Source: Dactylonectria macrodidyma
Taxonomy: Eukaryota > Ascomycota > Sordariomycetes > Hypocreales > Nectriaceae
NCBI GenBank assembly: GCA_020744425.1
Contig: JAGMUV010000016.1
Coordinates: 1,240,001 to 1,304,000, forward strand
Reading direction: 5' to 3'
Length of the DNA: 64,000 bases
A model generated the notes under the pieces. That model had not been told where the DNA came from and made no database searches. It saw only the letters and a program-made list of their open reading frames with translations. Position 1 is the first letter of the stretch. Every line of letters starts with the position of its first letter. Positions 12,769-23,160 of the stretch are shown in pieces. The position numbers were made by a program, and so were the translations under genes.

Positions 12769-14160
12769 TCATTCCGTTCCATGCGATCGTACACCAGCGG
12801 CGGCACCCCATGCGGCGGCGCGCCTCCAGCTCTTCATCTCCGTCACGTCAATCTCGATCTCGGCGTCATGCGGGTTGTTCTTTTTCAGCCAGACGAGAGC
12901 CTTCTCAACGACTCGTCGCCTCACCGACAATAAACCGGACAGGTCGCTTGGCACTGGCTTCTCCGCACCCTGCCACGAGACATGGATCTCTTCCATAACT
13001 TGCACGAGCGGGTGGGGGAGCACTTTTGTGGCCAGCTCCTGCACATTGTTCGGGAACACCGTGATGTGGCCCTTGATGTGCTTCGGATACCGGGCACATT
13101 GCTTCTGGCTGCTCGCAATGCTGTACCTTGTGACGAACCCGTAACATGAGTTCAGCGCGATAAGCTTCTCCTCAACCGGCGTGAGACCCTTCAGCTCTTC
13201 GAGAAACACGTGCTCACACCCGATACGTCTGTGAAGCTGGGCCGCAGGCGACAGAACATGCCGCCTCAAGCAACGAGCGCACTCCGCACATGGCCGAGAA
13301 GGTCTCGCCAACGGGAAAGTAGTTCCGACATGTAAATAGCGAACGGTTGTCCTTTTCGACGCAGCTCGACATCCATTGGTCCCATGTCACATCTCTCAAC
13401 TCTTTCTTCGTGCGCTTACGATAGCACTGCATGCAAGTCCGTATTGGTAAAGCGTCCACATCGTGGAACTCCTTGTAGAAGGCTCGCACGGTCGACACCT
13501 TTCTCTCATGCGGTATTGGCGTACACCATGTCTGCTCGTGGGACAGACTCTCCTTCACGGCGAAACTCGTCCTCCAAGAAGCGCAATACGCTCGCCAGGT
13601 CTTCGGCCTGCAACTCCCGTCTTCTCTGCCTTCGGGCTCCAGCTCGGATTTTTTTCCTCGGAGGCTCGTCTCAGTGAGTCAGCGCAACATGTTGCGCCGA
13701 ACCCCTATGTTAGAAGCACCGCTAGTGGCTGGTCTTGCTTTCGGCCGCCGACCCCGTCCCCGACGTCTCTGGGGCAAACCCCGTGCAATTGCTGCTGCTA
13801 GCACGCTTCGTCTAATGTCTTCAGAGACTGATTGCTTGGGCTGGATAATCGTCGCCATACCGCGCCGCCCGACCATCCCCACCCCGCCTCTCCTTGGGCA
13901 AAAAGTGTCGATGAAAGGGCGGAGGACCAGAGCCGGCGGCCTCCGGTGCACCACGTTCTCTGGGCGACAAGGGCCTTTGAAGCTGACTCGGTGGCTGATG
14001 CAGCGCAGAACCTCCACTGTGAGCCGTATCATGAGACTTCCGTGCTCTATTTGACCGCAAACCGCCTCGCAGGGATCTTCTGGGCAACGACCTTGCAATT
14101 GCTTCCGCATGCTGCCTCCATTCGGTATCTTCAACCTCAGATTCCTTCGGCAGAATTGGT
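12769..14160 (-). pseudogene. Helitron N-terminal region, DUF6570-like
   Basis: Frames include HIKGHITVFPNNVQELATKV (about 13070) followed by a region of the DUF6570 kind found in fungal Helitron proteins. A Cys-containing segment (CMQCYRKRTKKEL) lies near 13430. Upstream (13680-14160) are Arg-rich, low-complexity frames with two similar AIARxLPxR motifs. Frameshifts separate the pieces. Confidence 0.6.
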
Positions 14161-14260
14161 GTAAGTAGTTGCAAGTGTCAATGGCAATCCTTCTCGACGT
14201 ATTGGGGATAACTCGGCTTGTTGTTCAGTACGCTTAGAGGCGCGTGAGGCTTGCCGATTC

Positions 14261-14430
14261 CTACAGCCGATTCCTACAGTCGAGACAGTCAACCGTAAGT
14301 CTTCCACGTGATATGGAAGATTTTTTCTTCGAAATGAATTGATCTGCCGGCTTCGCCTGCTTGCAGTTCCTGCAAACCTTCATTGAAGGGATAGAATCAG
14401 CCATGAGTATGTTGGATTGGAGGGACGGTT
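14261..14430 (-). pseudogene. CxxC zinc-ribbon start of the Helitron protein
   Basis: The minus frame contains CRNCKQAKPADQF followed about 20 residues later by CLDCRNR, a four-cysteine ribbon. Such ribbons often lie at the N-terminus of fungal Helitron-type proteins. It lies just upstream of the minus-strand Helitron and in the same orientation, so I read it as the element's own 5' coding end. It could instead be a separate small protein. Confidence 0.5.
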
Positions 14431-14879
14431 TGGTGAGGAAGGAGCTTACATTGTTACGCTCTTGTCCGTTCCCAGCTGACGACGAGCAGGCTTCCATGTG
14501 AGCAACCGCCTCATGTGGCTTCGCCGCTGGACTATCCATCCTGCTGCTGCACCACCCTCTCCTCCCCGTCCCTCCGTGATTTTGAAGAGGACGGTCGCAT
14601 TGTTGTTGCTTTGCGCAACACAGCGCCTGTCCAGATCAGGGAGCTCGGGAGCCATTACGTCGCTCACCGTCTCAACACGGAACAGTCCCATATCAACCGA
14701 TATCGTCTACCCGTCAGGTTGCTAACGGTATCCAGGTTCACATATTACCTCCTCAGCTAGCCTACCTCTCAAGATTCCCGGGTTACCCTGCCTCCGGGAA
14801 GCAGTGCAATTTCCTCCCTGATCATTCAGACCTGATCTAACTACTACCTCAAAAGACAACCTCTCTATCGAGATCTATC

Positions 14880-15830
14880 ATGGTATTGGACGTAAGTAGT
14901 CGCAAAGCCTCCCTGCCCGAGCGATATCTAGCAGTCTAGGTGGGTAAGAGGTGGATATATACGACCAGATGGAGGACGTGATATACCCCAGGCAGTTCGG
15001 AACTGCCATACCTGCAAGCAAGACCTGCGCGAAGTCGAATTTCGAAGCGTCAAGGACTCTACGAAGATTACAGGACAGTGTAGTAGCTGTAGGGCACGCT
15101 GAAGGGAACGGGTAGCCGAATCCAGAGCCGCCGTTGCCGTCATGCGGAATATTGCCTTGATGCTATCGCCACGCAGAGCCACGAAAAGGACCAATTCTCT
15201 AGCTAACCTGACGCCTCCAAGGCGGACTGCGCCAACGCCTGCGTCTGTTCACGGCTTACAACCTCCTGCCACGTCTGCTTTATTCCGTCAACCTGGCGCC
15301 CGCACTCCGGGGACTGCCTAGACCTCTGCTGAGGCCACCTACCCCAAGCGTGGTAGAGGGACCTTCCCCTATCCCTCCTACCCTTAGTCTGCCAACAGTA
15401 GTTCTGGGCACGCTGATTCCTCACACGCCAATTCTTCAAGGCAGTCTTCCAACAGCTCCTGTTGTGCTAGGCACGCCTATACCACAGGAATCATTCCCTA
15501 CCACACCTTCATTATTGCCACAGGGTCATCGCCGCGGCCAGCTATACACGTCGAGGCACCTTTAACCCGCGCCCACGGCCACGGCCTCAAGAGCGACAGT
15601 TTGATCAGATAGTTAGTCCACCTTTTACAGGAGACCTTAACTTGCCTGTCCTTAGGGAGGAGGATCAGGCGCTTGTGCGGGAGTTCTATACTGCCCTGAC
15701 TGACGACAAGATGCATAGTTGCATTCTGCATAGTTGCATTCGCTGCCAGGAGCGTTGGTTCGATATGAAGCGAAATAGCTCGAAAAGCTGCAGCCGCTGC
15801 ATTAGTCGAGAGCGAGTTTTCCCTGGGCCA
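14880..15830 (+). pseudogene. Second Helitron-like 5' fragment, opposite orientation
   Basis: The plus strand has another four-cysteine ribbon (CHTCKQDLREVEF...CSSCRAR, about 15005-15090). Further along, a frame with LREEDQALVREFYTAL and CIRCQERW...CSRC (15642-15810) matches the arrangement of the minus-strand copy (VRAFYKEF...CMQC). It is a truncated 5' end of a related but distinct Helitron, head to head with the first. Sequence homologous to hAT follows it near 15960. Confidence 0.5.
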
Positions 15831-15959
15831 GAGATCGAGGGCCCGGAGAGAGATCCGAGTTGGCGACGCGCCACTACGCTTTGCTGCCGCACAGGGTTCC
15901 TCGCCACCCTCTTCGCCGCCTGTTTCACCACCTGCTGCTCAATCTCAGCGACCCCAGCG

Positions 15960-16690
15960 CAACGTGGGCTTACTTCACAAAGACCGGGATTCCGTGATTG
16001 ACCTTCTGGGGCAGTCAGTCGGATCGATCAACCCACCCGTAGCGTTAGAGGACTCCAGCGCCGAAGAAGTACTCGAGCAGGAATATGGAGAAGAGGAGGG
16101 CTCACAACGACAGCGGCGCGAGAAATGGCCAAATCCGCCCTCAAAAACCGAGATAGCCGACGTGAATCTCGGGCCCATATGTGGCTGTATCACATGCGCC
16201 ATTTACAAGCTCGAGAAATACGTTACTTTACTAGAGGACTCACCTGCTTACTGGACGGCTATGATTCTACATCCGGCATTCAAGGATAAGTGGGATTCGC
16301 GAATACCTTCTGGTGGAACAAGCCAACCGCATAATTAGTAGTCGACAGCTTTAAACAATTCTTCGACCGGGATTACAATAAGCTGCCCACCCAACCGACC
16401 CCGATACAGAAGAAGACGAAGTCTTCGCATCTCGGAGCGCACAGCTACCTCGCCCAACGCCCCTCTCCGGCCAACCGAGACGAATTTAAACAGTATCTTC
16501 AAGAACCTATGTACGAAGACGAGGCGGTTGAGGATCCTTTCGAGTGGTGGTGGCAGAGAGAAGGACTTTCCACGGCTTGCGAGAATGGCGTACGACCTCC
16601 TATCTATTCCTTCGACGGCGTGCGAGTGAGAGGAGCTTCAGTCTCGCCAAGCTCTTGGTTGGCACGCAGCGACACTCTCTCCCTCCGCAG
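15960..16690 (+). pseudogene. hAT transposase, C-terminal part
   Basis: The frame encodes KLEKYVTLLEDSPAYWTAM and ILHPAFKDKW, a typical hAT segment. DEFKQYLQEP and a WWW block follow, and then, after frame changes, YDLLSIPSTACE and RSFSLAKLL, the hAT dimerisation motif. It has the same orientation as the N-terminal half at 6571-7875. The middle of the protein is missing between them. Frameshifts near 16560 and 16640 break it. Confidence 0.7.
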
Positions 16691-16975
16691 CCGGCTTCTC
16701 AGTGGTGCCGTCATACGTCCTGCACTGCTAAACGTCCTCTCGCTCTCCGCAGACAACGATGGGATGGTGAGCATATCAACCGCCATCAGTGAGGCCAACA
16801 TGATCTTCGCCGTGAGAGAGGGTTCGGCTTGGACGGTGGCGTGACCAGCAAGTGCATGTTCAAAGAGTGGTTGATGGACCAGCATGTTCCAAGTCACCTC
16901 TGCGTAGGCACGAACTTCGCAGTTCTTGGCTTTGTTTCCAATGTCGCGCAAGAGGTCGAGCTCGTGTAAGGCCAT
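16650..16975 (-). pseudogene. hAT dimerisation domain, opposite strand
   Basis: The minus frame encodes VDMLTIPSLSAESERTFSSA, then GRMTAPLRSRL: the hAT C-terminal dimerisation motif of a second element. It meets the plus-strand hAT piece tail to tail around 16650-16690. It has lost the rest of the protein. Confidence 0.65.
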
Positions 16976-17082
16976 GTCGAGTCGTGACTGTGGCTTGCGG
17001 GAGCGAGGATAAGGAGTCTCATCTTCTGGTGTGTGCTGATGCAGAGCAGGGGCCTTCCGGACATTTCGGAACTAGTCGGTTT

Positions 17083-17436
17083 TCATTGCTGCCCGGGGAA
17101 TAATCGCTTCCACATCTTTGCGAACCTCGGAGGGAATAACCTCCAACGACTCATAAAACGCCTCGCCCATCTCTTAGAAGCAGTTAGGGGCCGGTCTTTA
17201 GCTCTTAGAATCGAATTGGCATGTTGGCAGACGGCGCGGATCTGTATGTGATGTCCGTGAGTGACACGGCGATGTGCCCAAATCACGATAGCGTTCTCTT
17301 CTTGTTGTGAGAATAAGGTGCGGTTGCCGCCGTTCTCACAGCGTGGATGGGCTCCTTTATGTCGAGAATACATATTCTTGTAGCTGACTTGAAAAGGGCC
17401 TAAGAATGGTCCCCTCCCCCAATAGGCTCTGGGCAA
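17083..17436 (-). pseudogene. pogo/Tc5-type DNA-binding fragment
   Basis: The minus frame contains NRTLFSQQEENAIVIWAHRR and PLTASKRWARRFMSRWRLF. This resembles the CENP-B/Tc5 helix-turn-helix region of pogo-superfamily transposases. No DDE domain follows. It is a relic between the hAT pieces and the bZIP gene. Confidence 0.5.
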
Positions 17437-17680
17437 ATAGCGACTGTCTAGGTTCCTGATTTAAACATATTGAAACCCCGGCTGCCTAAGCTAACTGGTC
17501 TAAGACCTACTCCGTACCTACGTTCTGTAGAATCTTCGACAGCTCTGGGCTGGTATCTGGCCTTCCACGAGCCCCAGGAAAAGCAACTTGAACTGTATTT
17601 GTTCCGTTCAGTTCGAATACTCCCGTCACTCGTTGGGCATGAACATGGCAGCACTACGGCCGATCTCAGTGGAAACCCCA

Positions 17681-18769
17681 TTATGATTCCCAAACCATTC
17701 CAACCACTGGCTGAGGCTCTGGCCCTGAGCTACCAAAAACCCCATAGCCGCATTCAGGGAAGTCAGTATTGGCTTGAAACGGTTCTAATACCATATCAGA
17801 CAATTCGTCCCCCACCTCCGATGACCTTGAGTCTAGCCAAAATAGGTCGGTCCATGTCGGCGGGGCACTTTCGATCTCAGGCGTTTGGATGCTCAAGGAA
17901 TCTGTTCCACTTGTTCTTCTGCCGCTTGAGCACCTATGGTGTGGCGTGAGTCCGTTCGGGAGTTGAAAGGCCGAAGAGAGGAATAAGAGGCTATTGGCAG
18001 ACTTTCTCGCTTCGTTTGCGATGTATTTCTGGATGAGAACGCAGTTGCAGTCAGTATGCTGCAAGAGCTGGGTCTTTAAGTGGTAGATCTCGGCGGTCAG
18101 CTGGTCGAAACAGGTTGAGAGGTATTGGTTCTGATCCTCCATGGCCCGCTCACGGGAGGCAAGTGCTGACGCTTCATCCCGTTTGCGCAGACGACACTTA
18201 GTAGCAGCGATCCTATTGCGTTCGAGTTTGCGCCGTCGCCGGGGGTCCCTAGGAAGATCCTCGTCATCATTGCTCTTCCCCTTTTGCCTCCAGCATGCCT
18301 TTACGGGCTCTTTAGGTTCGACTTTGGATTTCCGGCCTTGTTTGCTTGGTTTCGGTACATCCGAAACGAGTGCGGAGGCACCGGTTTCTGACAAGCTTGA
18401 ACCTTTTTGCGATTTCTGTTTGTTTCTAGGTCGGTGGGGCGGTTTATTTTCGCGTTCTATAGTCGGCAATGCTGTCTGGGAGGGTTCATGCTCCTCAGGG
18501 GTCTTGGCTGCCATGACATATTGAGGTGTAGGTTCGGGAAACCCGAAATCGATCTCTGTCGAGATCGTGGAGGTGCCGATTTCTTCGTCAAAGAACGAAG
18601 CCATGGTGACTTGGTTCATCGCTTGTTGATAGGCGATGTGACTTCGTGATGCCGGGGATGGAGGGGTCATCAAGCATCCCGCCGCTGGTGTCGAGGCGAT
18701 CCCGTCGAAGTATTGGCCAAACGCAAAATATTCCGCCATCTGAGAGGAAGAATGGTCGAAGGCCGCCAT
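17681..18769 (-). CDS. bZIP transcription factor, ATF/CREB type
   Basis: A 362-aa single-exon ORF from ATG at 18769 to TAA. It has an acidic, Ser/Pro-rich N-terminus and a basic region at residues 177-198 (RRRRKLERNRIAATKCRLRK) with the invariant Asn185 and Arg193 of bZIP proteins. A coiled coil follows to about residue 245, then the fungal ATF signature HTDCNCVLIQKYIANEA. Such proteins bind CRE-like sites in the nucleus and regulate stress or secondary-metabolism genes. The target here is unknown. Nothing in it is broken, in contrast to the transposon debris on its left. I found no clear intron and no recognisable partner gene. Confidence in the family is high; the biological role is inference. 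Confidence 0.9.
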   Translation of the reverse strand: MAAFDHSSSQMAEYFAFGQYFDGIASTPAAGCLMTPPSPASRSHIAYQQAMNQVTMASFFDEEIGTSTISTEIDFGFPEPTPQYVMAAKTPEEHEPSQTALPTIERENKPPHRPRNKQKSQKGSSLSETGASALVSDVPKPSKQGRKSKVEPKEPVKACWRQKGKSNDDEDLPRDPRRRRKLERNRIAATKCRLRKRDEASALASRERAMEDQNQYLSTCFDQLTAEIYHLKTQLLQHTDCNCVLIQKYIANEARKSANSLLFLSSAFQLPNGLTPHHRCSSGRRTSGTDSLSIQTPEIESAPPTWTDLFWLDSRSSEVGDELSDMVLEPFQANTDFPECGYGVFGSSGPEPQPVVGMVWES

Positions 18770-18779
18770 CGATGATCTT

Positions 18780-20150
18780 TCTGCACAGATGGTGATCGCT
18801 CTTCAGTTTCGATTTATGCTATCCCGGGGTTGGGTGGGGTAGGTGATTACAAGACCGACGGGTTGGGGGCCGGTTTGCCTTGAAGGCTGATCTCTGGACT
18901 TCCCCTCCTCCTCTTCCTTCCGTCTGCCAGCGAAGGAACACGCAGGGCTGTAAGGCTTCCCGGTATTGCTTATTCGTTTGCTGGACGGCAGCTGAGTGAA
19001 CCAGTTATATCTGGATCAGGCAGGGCTGAGAGGCAGTTGGGGAGAAGAGTAGGTCTGAAAGCAGATTTGATAGGTTAGGGAGTGAGCCGGCTTAGTAATT
19101 AACAAGTAGAAATTCATAGGCAGGGTTTTGAAGCAGGGAAATCCAAGAGAATGAGGTGATCGTGAGAGGATTGAGGGCGACGAGAAAATCAAATATACAT
19201 AGCATCTCGCAAACCACCCACTGCTAAGGTCCTTGGCTCTCAAGCTATTAGAGCCTTGCTAAGACCCTAGCAGGGAAAATATATTTTTCCTATGAAAATC
19301 TCGATATTCTGCTAGGCGAAGGGGTCAATAAGCGCTAGAGTCAGAATCCACGGAATTCCGATTGGGCCACCCTAGCGGAATTGCTTCAGTTGCATTGCAT
19401 TTTCGAAACCCTGACGTGCCGGTGCAGCTTGTGCAGCCGGAGCAAACAAAGTTGAGTAAACAAATATGAGCAAACAAGACGAGGAACAAAATATGAGCAA
19501 ACGAGATGAGCAAACAAACCTATTTTTGGGTAGCAGATTTGGTGGAACCGGCATTTCTTTAGCGTGCAAACATTGACTCCTCGCTTCGTGCTGCTAAAAA
19601 CAAGGGAGTCGAGGAGGTATCGGGTCTGTACATAGGTCTAAAGTTGCGTCCAAGCCAAATTAGACGGCAAAGGCCGGGGCATCGGACTTGTGTGTTGGTC
19701 CTGTACTTGCACGTAATAGTCATTTAATCCATGCCGAGTCTGTGTTGGCTATACATGAGCTGCAAAACAAACACTTGTTGGTCGCGGCCCGTAAAGGGCT
19801 AGAACTAGTCTGGAATGTTTGTCTTGTTTGCACCTCCTACATGTGCTGGCCCGCGGCTAGTTCAGCTTTATGCAACTTGCTCTTGTTTGCTTTCTAGCAC
19901 CAACTTCATTTATCGACTACTGCGCCACACCGCGGGTGGATCACGTTGGAGCGCAAACAACCAAACAACGCTAGGCGAGTAAGTTATCGGACAGAAAGCA
20001 AGTAGCATGATGGACTCCACAATGCAAGGGTCGCCATTAGAGGTAACCGAGAGTGTTGCCGTCTCCACTACTGATATCATGTCTCCGACCCCGCGACATG
20101 TCCAGGCGCAGAATCTAAGCTGAATCAAGAATGGTGCAGATACTTGAAGC
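18780..20150. other. Gene-free stretch upstream of bZIP
   Basis: No supported gene. 18780-19100 is the likely bZIP promoter. 19440-19520 holds imperfect repeats of (G)AGCAAACA(A). The rest is AT-richer sequence without recognisable coding capacity. Confidence 0.6.
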
Positions 20151-20164
20151 ACTTGGATGCAGTC

Positions 20165-20510
20165 CATATGCCCACACACACACACGCACACTCACAAACA
20201 CACATACCCACACCCACCTACACCCACACAAACATACCCACACATACACAAACACACATACCCACACCCACCTACACACTCCTACACCCACACCTACCTA
20301 CACCCACACCTACCTACACCCACACACATACACCCACCTACACCCACCAACACCCACCACACGCAGACACAGTCACAGACACATACACACACACATACAC
20401 ATACATACACAAACACACATACCCACACCTACCTACACCCACATACACACACACAGAGACACATACACATACACACACACATACCCACACACATACACAA
20501 ACACAATGTC
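20165..20510. repeat. CACACC/CACACA microsatellite block
   Basis: Long imperfect tract of ACACCCACCTAC and ACACATAC units. The His/Thr/Pro-rich ORFs of up to 252 aa that overlap it arise from the repeat and are not genes. Confidence 0.9.
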
Positions 20511-20839
20511 GAGCAGGAAAGCAGCAGGCTGTGGTGCCATGAGCATCAAATTCACGAACCAGGCATTCAAGGCGGGCTTTTTTCCCCTTCATTTTTCCGC
20601 AGGAGCTTCAGAAACCAACATGCTAGATCTGATTGCGTCGGGTTGCCCTCCAGTCTATCCTTCTTCGTCCTTGCCTTCTTCAGCCCCCTCTTCTTCATCC
20701 TGCCCTTCCTCGTCCTCGTCCTCATACCCAGGGCTGTATCCCCACAGGCGCTTGCGTTCCAGACTCCACCATCGCGCTACCGCTTCAGCTTCACCCGCCG
20801 ACGACGTTAATGCCGCCGAACCCTGGAGCTGCCGTGTCG

Positions 20840-21090
20840 TTCCATTCAACGCAGTCGCAACGCAGTCGTATCGCAACCCGCTGTGCTGAAACCACAAAGT
20901 CACGCATCCGTTCGGCTGTGGTACAAGGCAGGAACTCGTCGCATGCCATTTACCCACCTGTCCGTCCGGTACGTCGAGTCCAGCTGTTGCATGTGTGCAC
21001 CATGTTCTGTGAGACGATGCTTCGTCGGAATGTTGAACGCATGCATATACTACAGAAAAGAGATGCTGCTCCAGCATAGCGATACGTTGC
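20840..21090 (+). repeat. Short dispersed repeat, uninterrupted copy
   Basis: It matches 56226-56437 plus 57262-57303, for example at CAGGAACTCGTCGCATGCCA. Here the two parts are contiguous, while the 56-kb copy has about 820 bp between them. It ends about 95 bp before the small gene at 21183. Confidence 0.75.
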
Positions 21091-21182
21091 CCCCCCATCA
21101 ACTGATTGCCGTCGGGCTCACTGTTCTTGTCAATGCCGCTGCGGTGTTCTGCTTTCCACGTTAATCTACATATCTGGCAACC

Positions 21183-21728
21183 ATGGACCCGATGGGTGGT
21201 CACTGCAACAATGGACCCCTGGCAAACACCGGGTTCCTGTCTTACCTGACTTACCCGCCACCGCCGCCGCCGCCATTCGACTACATGTCGCCCTGCCACC
21301 GTACCCCGGATTTCTGGGCTGGCTATCCGTACGGCTGGGCAAGGTCTCCATGGCCTCCCAGCAGCAACCCTTACCCCGATCCAGGTGGGCCCTGCCACCA
21401 GCCTCCGGTGCGCGGAGATCAGGTCGCCCCGTGTCAGATTCCAGCGCCTACTCCATCCGACGTGGGCGGCGTCGTGCTGGCAGCGCGGTTGAAGGAGGTC
21501 TCCGCAGCGAAGACGTCCAGTGCAGCATTGCGGGGACAACACGTCCACCAGTCCCAGCTCGATGCCAGCTTGGAGCGCCTGAGCGAGCGCGACAGGATGA
21601 TCGTGGTGTGGAGGAAGCGGGGAGTACCTTGGGATCAGATACGTGGAGAATATGAGAAGCGTTACAAGCCCGTCACGGTGGATGCTTTGAGAATGCGGCT
21701 GAGTCGGCTGAAGAACAAGCACTCGTGA
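21183..21728 (+). CDS. Hypothetical protein with C-terminal helical domain
   Basis: 181-aa ORF with a good start context (CAACCATGG) and a TGA stop. The N-terminal half is Pro/Tyr-rich, including a run of seven prolines (residues 25-31). The C-terminal 50 residues (LSERDRMIVVWRKRGVPWDQ, then EKRYKPVTVDALRMRLSRLK) look like a short helix-turn-helix or Myb-like module. I do not recognise the family. It lies between a dispersed repeat and composite-repeat copy 2 and could be a real small gene or part of an unrecognised element. No introns are needed. Confidence 0.5.
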   Translation: MDPMGGHCNNGPLANTGFLSYLTYPPPPPPPFDYMSPCHRTPDFWAGYPYGWARSPWPPSSNPYPDPGGPCHQPPVRGDQVAPCQIPAPTPSDVGGVVLAARLKEVSAAKTSSAALRGQHVHQSQLDASLERLSERDRMIVVWRKRGVPWDQIRGEYEKRYKPVTVDALRMRLSRLKNKHS

Positions 21729-21839
21729 CTCAGATAAGCATTTCTATCGAAAGCGTGTCCGAAGGGTAGAAGGCAAGGCCAAAGAAAAGCAGAGCCGGAA
21801 GAAAGTAAGCAGACACACCGCGGGTCTCCGAAGGCGTCC

Positions 21840-23160
21840 ACTCTACCCTTTGCTGTTTCCAACAAGAGAAAGTCTCCTTGTCAGGTCCGTGACGATTGTG
21901 AGTCACAAAGAACTGCTCCGTGAGCGGATCAGAATGTCAGGAGCGGGTAAGGTCTCGTGCTTGAGAACTCAGGTTTGACTAGGCAACACAGCGACGTACA
22001 TACAGTATGTGAGTACGTCTGTATTTTGAAGCCTAGAAGAGATCGACCGATAACGGTTGTCACAAACGACTCGTCCCACTGTTGTTGGTCCACTACAGAC
22101 TACGGTGCGACGAAATGTCGCTCATGAGAGCCCCCGAAATAGGTACCTACTTGTCTGGTGCGGGGTGCATGTGAATGAAGGGTCTAGTTTAGGCTCTGGA
22201 ATGTCTCGAGCTTTGTGGTGTGTGCCATTTGGTGTGTGTCATTTGACGTGTGTTCGTCGGACTGAAAGGAAGAGAAGTCGGGAAGGGGGTGTGAAGCGAG
22301 GCTGGAGAAATGGACACTCAGTTATGCTAACACTAGTCGATCTCCTGCCAGACGGACTAGATGGAGTGACAGTTGTTTGCATTGCCTGTATCGACGTCCT
22401 AGATGACGTGCTTGAAACTAATTATGGTAGGGCTGGGCACGAGTAGGAGAGTGTCTCTTGAGGGAATGAGCATGCACAGGGGGACCGCAATGAGCCTTCG
22501 CCGCGTTCCCAGCAGCCCTCGCGAAAGCTTGATAGCACCAGACATTGTGGAGGAGGTTGGCCGGGACACTGAGTGGCAGTTCGCAGCGACGAGTGCGCAT
22601 CGGACCGAAAGGAAGAGAAGTGGGGTAAGGGGGGTAGGGGGGGCCCAAGCTTGAGCAACAAACTGAGGAGAGCAGTCACTCACCTGCCAGAAGCTCGACG
22701 AGATGGAGATAACAGAGGTTGACAAACAGAGGGGGTTGACAAACAAACAGAGGGGGTTGACAAACAACGGGGGTTGACAAGCAGAGGGGGTTGACAAACA
22801 AACAGGGGGGGTTGACAAGCAAAGGGGGTTGACAAACAAACAGGGGGGGTTGACAAACAAAGGGGGTTGACAAACAAACAGAGGGGGTTGACAAGCAAAG
22901 GGGGTTGACAGACAGCGGGGGTTGACAAACAAACAGGGGGGGTTGACAAGCAAAGGGGGTTGACAAACAAACAGGGGGGGTTGACAAACAAAGGGGGTTG
23001 ACAAACGAACGGGGGGGGTTGACGAACAAAGGGGGTTGACAAACAAACAGGGGGGGTTGACAAACAGCGGGGGTTGACAAACAGCGGGGGTTAACAAACA
23101 AACAGGGGGAGGGTTGACAAACAAACGCGGAGAGGTCGTCCATCAAATGTGAAGCGGGCC
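21840..23160 (+). repeat. Composite dispersed repeat, copy 2
   Basis: Shorter copy of the family seen at 0.56-4.5 kb. It has the CTGTTTCCAACAAGAGAAAG module at 21850, the CCCACTGTTGTTGG module at 22075, the CACCAGACATTGTGGAGGAG module at 22536 and the terminal minisatellite at 22710-23130. It lacks the 735-bp segment found in copy 1. Confidence 0.8.
22710..23130. repeat. TTGACAAACA minisatellite, long array
   Basis: About 420 bp of imperfect units of 16-21 bp, alternating TTGACAAACAAACAGGGGG with shorter forms such as TTGACAAGCAAAGGGGG. It is the longest of the three arrays in the window. Its six-frame ORFs (up to 241 aa) are repeat artefacts. Confidence 0.9.

Larger units (their letters stand above)
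7876..14430 (-). mobile_element. Helitron, decayed
   Basis: A minus-strand Helitron reads from about 14430 down to about 8000. In order it has an N-terminal CxxC zinc ribbon, a Cys/DUF6570-like region, a Helitron-like N domain, an HUH Rep domain and a PIF1-type helicase. I could not identify its exact 5' TC and 3' CTRR-with-hairpin ends. The element is full of frameshifts and must be non-autonomous now. The 3' side abuts the hAT N-terminal half near 7875. Confidence 0.8.

Noticed and set aside
20131..20889. ORFs of 252, 217 and 132 aa over the CA-rich tract
   Set aside because: Three overlapping frames are open only because the CACACC repeat lacks stops; His/Thr/Pro composition is pure repeat.
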